DNA of 64,000 bases, from contig NZ_CM001403.1 in the NCBI RefSeq assembly GCF_000166195.2, forward strand, positions 2,808,432-2,872,431, written 5' to 3'. Position 1 is the first letter of the stretch, and every line of letters starts with the position of its first letter. The notes below the pieces were generated by a model. That model did no database searches. It was given only the letters and a program-made list of their open reading frames with translations, and was not told the origin of the DNA. Positions 10,057-16,944 of this stretch are shown in pieces. The translations under genes were made by a program, and so were the position numbers. This stretch comes from Mucilaginibacter paludis DSM 18603. Lineage in GTDB: Bacteria > Bacteroidota > Bacteroidia > Sphingobacteriales > Sphingobacteriaceae.

Positions 10057-10086
10057 AAAAGGAGGAGATAAATATCTCCTCCTTTT
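10057..10086. terminator. Intrinsic-terminator-like hairpin
   Basis: A near-perfect palindrome, AAAAGGAGGAGATA followed after a short loop by ATCTCCTCCTTTT, with A/T runs on both sides, so it could terminate transcripts in either direction. It lies between the divergently placed fusion cluster and the SGNH pseudogene, where no obvious upstream plus-strand gene remains. It may be left over from a lost gene. Confidence 0.7.
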
Positions 10087-10113
10087 CATTATGATTAAAT
10101 TTTAAACATTAAA

Positions 10114-10902
10114 TTGATGATCCCCATAAAAAGTATAATAAAAAGCGTTGTTATAATCGCAGTCTTTCATCTATCCGCTTACGGGCAAAATTCAACGGAT
10201 ACCACAAAACACAACACGGTGGCAACTGTCAGCAATGAGGAAAAAGAAGAAGAATACCGGTTGCATAATGACTGGGCAAATCTTAAATATTACCAGGATG
10301 ACAATAAAAAACTGGGCACTGATAAAAAGGACTTAGTATTACTCATAGGTGATTCCATTACCTAGCTTTGGGCAGAAACCGATTCCTCCTTTTTCAAGAC
10401 CAATAAGAATTACATTGACCGGGGGATAAGTGGGCAAACCACCCCGCAGTTGCTCTTGCGTTTCAGGCAGGATGTAATTAACCTTAAACCTAAAGTGGTG
10501 GTGATATTAGGCGGCACAAATGATATCGCGGGCAACACAGGCCCGGCAACTATCAACGAAATTTTCGGCAACCCGTTATCCATGATCGAACTGGCAAAAG
10601 CAAACCACATCAAGGTGGTCATCTGTTCTGTACTGCCTGCATTTGATTATTTCTGGAATGAAGACATCAAGCCGGCCGGCAAAATTGTTATGCTCAATCA
10701 TAAATTAAAAACCTATGCTGCCGCACATCATATCGTCTATCTGGATTATCACACTGCCTTGAAAGATGGCCAGGACGGTTTTAAAAAGAACCTGACCAGG
10801 GACGGCGTTCATCCCAATATAACAGGGTACAAAACAATGGAGCCGTTATTAAAGAATGCATTAAAAAGTATTGAATATTGTGATTTGCTTTCATTGAAAT
10901 AA
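10114..10902 (+). pseudogene. SGNH/GDSL-type hydrolase interrupted by an in-frame TAG
   Basis: Two pieces in the same frame read as one about 262-codon SGNH hydrolase split only by TAG at 10363-10365. The N-terminal piece has a signal peptide and ends in GDSIT, the block I motif with the nucleophile Ser81. The C-terminal piece starts LWAETDSSF and contains GGTND (block III) and DGVHPN (block V Asp/His). Homologues typically read GDSIT-Q/E-x, so the stop is most simply CAG to TAG. Every other catalytic block is kept, so the lesion looks recent, or it is a sequencing error or a suppressed stop. The family comprises esterases and carbohydrate deacetylases, usually exported. The gene sits at the edge of the mobilisable island and is followed by a strong terminator. 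Confidence 0.85.
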
Positions 10903-10921
10903 CTATGAGTTAATCTGACAG

Positions 10922-10963
10922 CTAATGAAAAGGCTGGATTTTAAAATCCAGCCTTTTCATTAG
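10922..10963. terminator. Bidirectional intrinsic terminator
   Basis: A perfect 42-bp palindrome: CTAATGAAAAGGCTGGATTTT and its exact complement, with AAAA/TTTT flanking the GC-rich stem. It closes the SGNH pseudogene on the plus strand and faces the mobilisation genes on the minus strand. Confidence 0.85.
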
Positions 10964-10974
10964 CAAGCCGACCC

Positions 10975-11079
10975 TTAGATAGTCTTAGTGGCTTCTTCCA
11001 CCTTTTTTATCACAAAAGGATTATTGGAATGACTTTTAACCTCACCGTTCCAGGCCAACCCCTTTCTTAATTGATGAAC
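10975..11079 (-). pseudogene. Short coding-like remnant, unidentified
   Basis: The minus strand holds about 34 codons open from a stop just upstream of 11079 to TAA at 10977-10975, including KGLAWNGEVKSHSNNPF and VIKKVEEATKTI. Composition looks protein-like but there is no ATG; only a TTG could start it. It is probably the 3' end of a deleted gene at the island margin. I do not recognise the family, and chance is possible. Confidence 0.3.
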
Positions 11080-11135
11080 TATTTATTATCGTTGCCACAT
11101 AGCTCCTTTCCTTGTTGTTTATTCAAAAATAATAA

Positions 11136-11771
11136 TTACTTAGCCCGCTTCTTTGTAACTGCAGCCTTGCCCTTTAATTTTTTTAGCTTATCGTTCGCCA
11201 ACTTACTTTCCTCTGCGGCCTGTTTCGCTTCAAATGCCGCTTCTGACATCGTTTGCTGTTCATCAATATTAGCCTTTGACTTTTTAATATAAAAGTCGGC
11301 GTTAGCCGTATAAGCGCTGTCAATATATTTCGCCACATCGGGGTAAAAGCCACGCAGGATAAGAAATTTATTTGTTTCATCAGCCCTGCGGCTATTTTCA
11401 ATCCATAAGCTTATCGATATGGCGAGCATAACGACGACCGCAAGCCCTAAACCTAAAATTGTCCTGATAACAAACTTTGATTTGGTGTCAAACTGAACAT
11501 TATACTTGACTGGTATCTCTTTAGGTATGGCATTGATCTTTTCATCAAACCCGTTCAATTGTTTATCAAAACGCTCTAACTGCTTGGTGTTTTCCAATGT
11601 CCGCATTTCGGCTGTTTCGGTTACCTTAGCTTCCAATTCGTTTACTTTGGACGGCAGGGCAGCTAAATCAAGTTCCTCAATTTTCGACTGCCTTTTTTCG
11701 AGGGTGGTAACTTTTTTAGCCATACTGTCTATAATCTCCTGCTGCACATTATTTTCTTCGTTGGTTTCCAT
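11136..11771 (-). CDS. Coiled-coil protein with one membrane helix, in the mob module
   Basis: A 211-residue protein with a charged, coiled-coil-forming N-terminal half (about 1-95, rich in E/K/L heptads), one hydrophobic helix at about 102-124, and a second charged helical region ending in a Lys/Arg-rich tail (KGKAAVTKKRAK). It follows the relaxase gene after 38 bp on the same strand. Proteins of this build often follow mobB in Bacteroidota mobilisable elements. A role in linking the relaxosome to the membrane or to a coupling protein is plausible but not shown. No family name is assigned. Confidence 0.7.
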   Translation of the reverse strand: METNEENNVQQEIIDSMAKKVTTLEKRQSKIEELDLAALPSKVNELEAKVTETAEMRTLENTKQLERFDKQLNGFDEKINAIPKEIPVKYNVQFDTKSKFVIRTILGLGLAVVVMLAISISLWIENSRRADETNKFLILRGFYPDVAKYIDSAYTANADFYIKKSKANIDEQQTMSEAAFEAKQAAEESKLANDKLKKLKGKAAVTKKRAK

Positions 11772-11809
11772 GTCTTTAATATTTTTGTTGTTCGTTAATT
11801 TGTTAATTA

Positions 11810-12781
11810 CTACCTGCTGATTCCATGACTTTGATCTTGTTCCTCACCCTTTCTCTTTTTGCGCCGGTAAGCGTCATCCGGTTCGGGGGTAATCCCCCCT
11901 GGCAACTGTTCAAATAATTGTAAAGCTTCCTGCAAAAAACTGGTCTGCGGCTCTTTGTGAATGATGGTTGGCTCTTTGCCCTGTAGTTCATCAATGACCT
12001 GCCTTAACTGATCGGCTAACTTGGCTGGCTTCGCCTGAGTTTGTTGTTGCTGTACCTGCTCCTGTATTGCTTTGCTTAATTTGCCATAGCTTAAACTGCG
12101 GTCGATTTCTGAACCTTTAAACTTATACTTGCCCTTACTGAAACTGATACCCTGTATCTCCAAAGTGCCGCTTTTGTATTTAAACTGCATCCCGATACCC
12201 TGTTTAGCCAGTTCGTGTTTAAGTTGAACCATATTGCTCACTTTTTTACTGGCTGCTTTTATGGTATCATGCAGTTCATATTTCAGCTTGTCTATCCCTT
12301 TTAATTGCGGACGGTTAACCTTTTGCTTACCCTGTCCGATGTGCATCCCGTGTTTTAAGGTTAGTTCTTTGCTGATCTTAATATTTTTAAGGTGCTGAAA
12401 ATTGTCGGCTATCGTCTTTCCATTATTATTTACCCGGTTATAAACGATATGTATGTGCGGATGCGCCCGGTCTTTGTGTTTGACAATCAATACCTGTGTG
12501 TCCTGTATTTTCATTTTTTGCAGGTACTCTTTGGCTATGCTGACCATTTTTTCGTCGTTCAACTTTTCTTTGTCCTCCGGACTCCAGCTCAAAGCAATAT
12601 GTCCAACCGCCTGACCTAAACCGGGGTTCATTTTCCGTTGCATATTAAAATCGTCTATGGTGTGCGCAATCTTATCGATGCGCACGCCATCCGAATAAAG
12701 TATGGCCGCATCTTTTTTCAGGATGTTATACTCGATACAGCCGCCGAAGCTTTTGCCGGGTTTAGGTATCTTTCCGATCAT
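11810..12781 (-). CDS. mobB: Relaxase/mobilisation nuclease (MobB-like)
   Basis: A 323-residue relaxase that nicks oriT to start conjugative transfer in trans. The HUH-type metal-binding motif is visible as DRAHPHIHIVYNRV (His107, His109, His111), and Tyr18 and Tyr29 are candidate nicking tyrosines near the N-terminus (GGCIEYN, ILYSDG). The N-terminal FGGCIEYNI segment is typical of Bacteroidota MobB relaxases. The C-terminus is Gln-rich and variable. Its start overlaps the end of mobC by 20 bp, the usual translational coupling of this pair. Length and motifs suggest it is functional. No type IV secretion or coupling-protein genes are in the window, so transfer would need a helper element. 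Confidence 0.92.
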   Translation of the reverse strand: MIGKIPKPGKSFGGCIEYNILKKDAAILYSDGVRIDKIAHTIDDFNMQRKMNPGLGQAVGHIALSWSPEDKEKLNDEKMVSIAKEYLQKMKIQDTQVLIVKHKDRAHPHIHIVYNRVNNNGKTIADNFQHLKNIKISKELTLKHGMHIGQGKQKVNRPQLKGIDKLKYELHDTIKAASKKVSNMVQLKHELAKQGIGMQFKYKSGTLEIQGISFSKGKYKFKGSEIDRSLSYGKLSKAIQEQVQQQQTQAKPAKLADQLRQVIDELQGKEPTIIHKEPQTSFLQEALQLFEQLPGGITPEPDDAYRRKKRKGEEQDQSHGISR

Positions 12782-13160
12782 CGCTATTGAAATATTTCAA
12801 TGCCTGGTCAATCTCTACCATCAGCCCATCGCATTTACGGGCAACCGTTAAAAGACCGTCCCGGTGCGCCAATTTGGTTAGTTGGTTCAAGTTATTGGCC
12901 ATTCCCGCGAGCATCCGCATGATCTGTAAATCTTCCGGTTTTAACCGGGCGATAACCCGCGCGGCTTTAGCCGCCGCCCTGAACCAATCGCTGATTTTCA
13001 TACCCGCTTCTTTGGCTCTTGAGGCTATCATAAAATGCTCGGTGGCGGTTAGCCTGACCTTGATATGCACTTCCCGTCTGACGTTAATTTTCGGTCTGCC
13101 ACCCTTATGTTTCGGTTTGCCTGTAACTGGCATTGCCGTTGTTTTTACTCCTAATTCCAT
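12762..13160 (-). CDS. mobC: Relaxosome accessory protein (MobC-like)
   Basis: A 132-residue basic protein with the MobC layout: a Lys/Arg-rich N-terminus (GKPKHKGGRPK), a ribbon-helix-helix-like segment (VHIKVRLTATEHFMIASRAKEAGMKISDWFR, about 32-62), and a helical C-terminal part containing MRMLAGMANNLNQL. In mobilisable elements MobC binds oriT and assists strand opening for the relaxase. It overlaps mobB by 20 bp. The candidate oriT lies directly upstream, as expected for autoregulation at oriT. Confidence 0.88.
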   Translation of the reverse strand: MELGVKTTAMPVTGKPKHKGGRPKINVRREVHIKVRLTATEHFMIASRAKEAGMKISDWFRAAAKAARVIARLKPEDLQIMRMLAGMANNLNQLTKLAHRDGLLTVARKCDGLMVEIDQALKYFNSDDRKDT

Positions 13161-13226
13161 ACGCTATAATCTGTCTTTATCAAGCCTATTTTCTGTCTTT
13201 CCCTTTTTGCAACCAACGGGCGCAAA

Positions 13227-13436
13227 AAGCAAGTTTGCCGTTCAGCCGTAGGCTGCAACGGAGTTTTTGGGTACCAAAAACACAAACTTGCTTCCTATCG
13301 GCAAATGCCTTTGGTTAACGGCCTCCGGCCGGTATAGACAACTATACAGCTATACCGCAAGCGGTATGCTGTGCCGCCTTTTTACCAAAGCTTCGCTTTG
13401 TGTTTTACTCGTTGCCTATCCGATGCTTCGCATCGG
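13227..13436. repeat. Cluster of nested inverted repeats; candidate oriT
   Basis: The gap between mobC and the HTH gene is packed with palindromes. An 11-bp perfect outer pair (AAGCAAGTTTG at 13227-13237, CAAACTTGCTT at 13283-13293) encloses two inner hairpins: CCGTTCAGCC/GGCTGCAACGG at 13238-13261 with one bulge, and GTTTTTGG GTA CCAAAAAC at 13263-13281. Next come GGTATAG/CTATACC (13331-13356), ACCGC AA GCGGT (13354-13365), CAAAGC TTC GCTTTG (13386-13400) and CCGATGC TTC GCATCGG (13420-13436). The position upstream of mobCB suggests oriT. The clover-like outer/inner fold could extrude as single-stranded DNA. The nick site cannot be read by eye. Confidence 0.6.
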
Positions 13437-13557
13437 AGTTGTCTTCTCTGACCTCATCCGCTGTTGTCTTCCAATGGCTTTTTACTCGCCCTTAACACGA
13501 TAAACCTAATGCCATGACTATAGGTGAATCCTGCAATTATCATCCTTGTCATGAGCC

Positions 13558-13908
13558 TTAAATTGACTTGGTTTTCTTTTCGCTAAGGCTAAATTTCGAG
13601 GTGGCCTCGTCCTTGATTTCCTCTGCCGTTCTTTTACGGCCAGACTTAATCCATTCAGTCAATTCGGACCGGTAGAAATAAAGGCGCTTCCCGCGCTTAT
13701 TAACAGGGAGTTCTTTACGGCATACTTTGCTGTAAACGGTCGGGACAGCAAGGTCTAAAAATATTGCAGCCTTGGCAACGGGCATAATTTCGTCCTGCCC
13801 CATCGGCTGCTCCTGCCGCTGAAGTAAAAGCTGTTCGATGTTATCCAGCTTATCCTGTATTCTACTTACCGCCTCGGGTAACTGGTCAAATGTGAGTGTG
13901 TCTTTCAT
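13558..13908 (-). CDS. HTH DNA-binding protein (excisionase-like)
   Basis: A 116-residue protein. A coiled-coil N-terminus (about 8-35) precedes a MerR/excisionase-type winged HTH at about 43-92: MPVAKAAIFLDLAVPTVYSKV, then LPVNKRGKRLYFYRSELTEWI, with the usual conversion of R.G..L.F...EL..W. Such proteins in Bacteroidota islands bind att or oriT DNA and act as excision or directionality factors. It lies between the candidate oriT and the 367-aa gene on the minus strand. No integrase is visible nearby, so its recombination partner may be lost or encoded elsewhere. Confidence 0.82.
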   Translation of the reverse strand: MKDTLTFDQLPEAVSRIQDKLDNIEQLLLQRQEQPMGQDEIMPVAKAAIFLDLAVPTVYSKVCRKELPVNKRGKRLYFYRSELTEWIKSGRKRTAEEIKDEATSKFSLSEKKTKSI

Positions 13909-14007
13909 TGCGCATTAATTTTGTTTAATGCTGCAATTGTAAGTGCTTGTTTTGCAGTGTTACAAGGGGGTAAACCGTAACCCTGCGCTTACCCCCTCAT
14001 TTTTTTG

Positions 14008-15111
14008 CTATTTTTTGTTACGGGGAGTAGGCAGGATGAAAAACTGAGCTTCCTTTTGCTCAATTTTCAGGATGGGAGATTTGCATGGACGGGTATTTTC
14101 TGACATTAGGCCGGACAAATAACCCTCTGGCAATTCCCTGGGTTCAGACTGTTGGGATAGGTACATGAACTTCGGGGCGATCCATTTTTCCAGGTCGGAC
14201 TTCCGGCAACCGACAATCAGGTTAGCATCATAGAGTTGTTTAAAGGCATCGGCCAGTTGGGTTGCAAAGCCACGGAATACCAAAGGGGCAGTGGGTGCCT
14301 CATCATATAGTAACAGCTTTTCAAGTGCAGCGTGATCTTCAGGAACAAAATAGGCTTTTAATAAATCAAACAGTTGCACGGCTGCCCCATGTTTAAAGGT
14401 CGGATAGTAGCCCACTATTTTTGCAATGGCTGCCTGTTCTTCGCTTAGTTCTGGTTGGTAGGTAGTTTCCTGTACTACTATTGCCGGTTCGTTTACTTCT
14501 TTCGCTTCGTTAGTATTTTCGATTTCTGCCGGAGCTTCTTCAACCTTTGCCGCTTCCTGCCCCGGTAGTTGGGCATTCATCCTTTTTTTAAAATCAACCT
14601 CGGTTATCTTCGGCTTAATAAAATTTTCTGCAGCATAGATCAGCTCCATTAAAAACTTTTCCCGAAGCTTGACAGAATCGCCCAGGTCTTCCGCAAACTT
14701 CGCGGTTACTTGTATATCAGCACTGTCAGATTGCAGATTGTTGACAATAAATAAATATTCAAGTCGGACAGAAATTATAAAGGAGCGGTGATAAACCAAA
14801 TTCATCTCCGAATAATGCTGGTTGTAATTTGTCCAAAATTCCTTAAAGCGGTTGCGGACTTTAGATAATTCTGCCAGTTGGAGCAAAATAAGGTCTTTGT
14901 TTAAGATTAGCAGGTCTAAAAAGGCCATATCTTTTAATACCCTTAGTTCGCTTCTGTAGGAAAAGGAATCGTAATATTGGGTTTCGTAGGTCAGATCATA
15001 AGTTTTAACATGCTTCTTTTCATTCGTTCCCCATTCCAGTTGAATATCATCCTCAATAACACGTAGGTCGAATGTTTGGATGCGGATTAGAAATTCTTTT
15101 AGATGCTGCAT
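14008..15111 (-). CDS. Unknown 367-aa protein of the mobilisable island
   Basis: A soluble, largely helical protein with no signal peptide or membrane helix. The N-terminal half (about 1-170) is rich in Leu/Phe; a Glu-rich linker spans about 185-225 (EEAPAEIENTNEAKEVNEP); the C-terminal half includes a WIAPKFMYLS segment and ends in a Lys-rich tail. I do not recognise a named domain. Its place between the excisionase-like HTH gene and the island's outer terminator, on the same strand, suggests an accessory gene for maintenance or transfer. A start at ATG 15111 is reasonable. Confidence 0.68.
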   Translation of the reverse strand: MQHLKEFLIRIQTFDLRVIEDDIQLEWGTNEKKHVKTYDLTYETQYYDSFSYRSELRVLKDMAFLDLLILNKDLILLQLAELSKVRNRFKEFWTNYNQHYSEMNLVYHRSFIISVRLEYLFIVNNLQSDSADIQVTAKFAEDLGDSVKLREKFLMELIYAAENFIKPKITEVDFKKRMNAQLPGQEAAKVEEAPAEIENTNEAKEVNEPAIVVQETTYQPELSEEQAAIAKIVGYYPTFKHGAAVQLFDLLKAYFVPEDHAALEKLLLYDEAPTAPLVFRGFATQLADAFKQLYDANLIVGCRKSDLEKWIAPKFMYLSQQSEPRELPEGYLSGLMSENTRPCKSPILKIEQKEAQFFILPTPRNKK

Positions 15112-15307
15112 AATTTGGTGGTAATGAAATCAAGCCTTTTACTATAGTCAGATTCCTTTAAAAAACGCAACCATGCGATTTAAAAGTATAGACAACCCAA
15201 CTAAAATCAGCTATCATAAGCCTAAAACCTGTATAAAAACAAAGTTATGCAAAATGCCGTTTGTATCTGTTTTGATTTTTTTTCTGCAAATTTTCTGCAA
15301 ATAAAAA

Positions 15308-15331
15308 AGCCCCACTTGCCGAAGTGGGGCT
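15308..15331 (-). terminator. Intrinsic terminator
   Basis: AGCCCCACTT GCCG AAGTGGGGCT is a perfect 10-bp stem followed on the minus strand by a T-run, so it stops minus-strand transcripts coming from the AraC remnant. Two TTTTCTGCAAAT copies lie just upstream on the plus strand (about 15277-15303), echoing the sequence near 10015. The rest of 15112-15582 shows no gene apart from the 50-bp repeat at 15354. Confidence 0.75.
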
Positions 15332-15353
15332 AACTTGTTGATTTACAAGCTCC

Positions 15354-15403
15354 CCAGACTGGACATAATTCGAACCGTTTTGTCGAACAATTGATGCTTT
15401 TGA
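15354..15403. repeat. 50-bp direct repeat, copy A
   Basis: This 50-bp stretch begins CCAGACTGGACATAATTCG and ends TTGATGCTTTTGA. It matches 23616-23665 at 47 of 50 positions in the same orientation, 8262 bp away. It sits just outside the mobilisable-island terminator in otherwise empty DNA. On the minus strand both copies encode SKASIV..NGSNYVQSGE, so it could be a duplicated piece of coding sequence or an attachment-site duplication. Confidence 0.8.
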
Positions 15404-15582
15404 ACCAACTATAAGTTGTCTAAACGAAATTCGATTCCTCTACGAACTACAAAAAATCAATTGAAAATCTTATTTTTTCAAATCGTCGCTCTCTCATAAG
15501 CTGCATTAGTTATAACAAAGGAGTTATTATCTCACTTCATCAGCTAATACCATCACCAACATATCTGTTAAATACATTCGAT

Positions 15583-16513
15583 TTATTTTTGTGAAGTTAT
15601 TTTTCGAAAGCGGATGTTTCTAACACGATCGCCTGATAATTTAAAGCCTAAATTTTGCCCTTGATTGTCTATTTGAAAGTCTAACATTCCCATATCGCTC
15701 TTAAATTCATTTTGGAATTCCTTAACGGGATTAAGTTCAAAATCGCCGCGACGGAAATGATGAATCATTAATTTTCCATTCAAATTATAGATGTTATACA
15801 GCTTTAAAGGTCCGGGTAAAATGCGCCTGATCTGCAAAACCACAGGTATAGGCTATTTCAGTTAACAGCGTAGGAGTATTTTTAAGTAGCCGCAATGCTT
15901 TATCTACCTTAATGCGATTAATGTAGTTACCCAATGTAGAAGAAAAATATAGCGGAAAATATCGCGATATGGTAACGGGGTGAACACCCAGCCTCGTCGA
16001 AAGATCAGTTAGATGAAGCGGTTTGTCCCATTCATCTTCTAACAAATCACGCAAACGTTCGGCCCATTGCGGCATGCTTTTACCGGCTTGGGTTTTTATT
16101 TTACCTGCCGGGTTAAAAAGCTTGTACAATAACAATTCCGCGGATGCAATTGCATGAGGGCTCGATGGATCGTCCAAATCATGGTAAAGCTTAATCAGTG
16201 TAATTTTAGTGGATAAAATTTGCGGTATAGTTTTTAACAAGTGCTCCTCTGTATTATTCATCCGGTTCATAAAATCCGCGCTTAGGTCAATGTTTATTTT
16301 TCGGGTATCATCACTATAATCATTGCAGCGATGCATTTCGCCTGCTGGAATAAACTTCACATCGCCAGGAACCCGCTTGCAATTTTTACCAAACAGATCT
16401 TCTTTGTGACAGCCATTTAATAACAAACTGAGGCTCGCATTCTGATGAGCATGCCAATCTTCGAAACCGGCGTTCCCGGTATAGCGTGTTAACGCTACAT
16501 GGCATCCGCTCAC
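15583..16513 (-). pseudogene. Truncated AraC regulator joined to a beta-lactamase-family C-terminal tail
   Basis: The frame from 16513 to 15794 encodes an AraC-type regulator: cupin-like sensor with WHAHQNASLSLLLNG, then the HTH with THLGV-like RLGVHPVTISRYFPL and TEIAYTCGFADQAHFTRTF. It stops right after FTRTFKAV, where about 15-20 more residues of the second HTH are expected. In another frame down to 15583 runs a tail (YNIYNLNGKLMIHHF, NEFKSDMGMLDFQI, GDRVRNIRFRKI) that resembles the beta-strand C-terminal domain following beta-lactamase-family serine hydrolases (DUF3471-like). The junction near 15800 therefore looks like a deletion that removed the AraC 3' end and most of a neighbouring hydrolase gene. 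The AraC part may still be partly functional. Confidence 0.7.
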
Positions 16514-16696
16514 TTCCTTGTAAGCTTATTGATGCCTAAAAAAGTATCTAACGGTTTAATCATTGATGGCCGGTTATAAAACAAACGTTTGTTAGAGTAA
16601 TTTCTATTACATGTGTTACATTAAAAAGCCCCGAAAGAAAGGTGGTGGTGATTCCCCAAAGCCCATTTAATAAGTTAACCATTACCAGCAAGAAGA

Positions 16697-16774
16697 GTGA
16701 GCGAGATCGCTTATAGTCTCGGTTTCGAACATGTGCCATACCTGCTTCGTGACAATACAGTGCAGGATGGTTGA
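16697..16774 (+). pseudogene. AraC HTH remnant
   Basis: The plus strand reads VSEIAYSLGFEHVPYLLRDNTVQDG then TGA. The first 15 residues are the highly typical second-HTH segment of AraC regulators, normally followed by SRLFKK; here the match ends abruptly. There is no upstream start. This is a fossil of an AraC gene in the 431-bp gap before the GH3 pseudogene. The rest of 16514-16944 shows nothing else convincing. Confidence 0.55.
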
Positions 16775-16944
16775 ATAACGAGTAAACTTTATATTTTAAA
16801 ATTACTACCGTAATGATTTTGCACATTTATTTTTTATGCTAAATGGTTTTAAACAGTTGATGACAGTTACTTAAAAACGATTATATACTTTTAAACTAAC
16901 TTTTATAAAAGCCTAACATACCACACTTATTTACAGCAATTATA

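Noticed and set aside
15354..15403. GGTTCGAAT-type sequence in the 50-bp repeat (minus strand) suggested a tRNA T-loop, hence a tRNA attachment site.
   Set aside because: No pairing T-stem, anticodon arm or acceptor stem could be built around it.
16560..16826. An 88-codon minus-strand frame in the gap before the GH3 pseudogene.
   Set aside because: It is antisense to an AraC HTH remnant on the plus strand, and the translation has no protein-like features.
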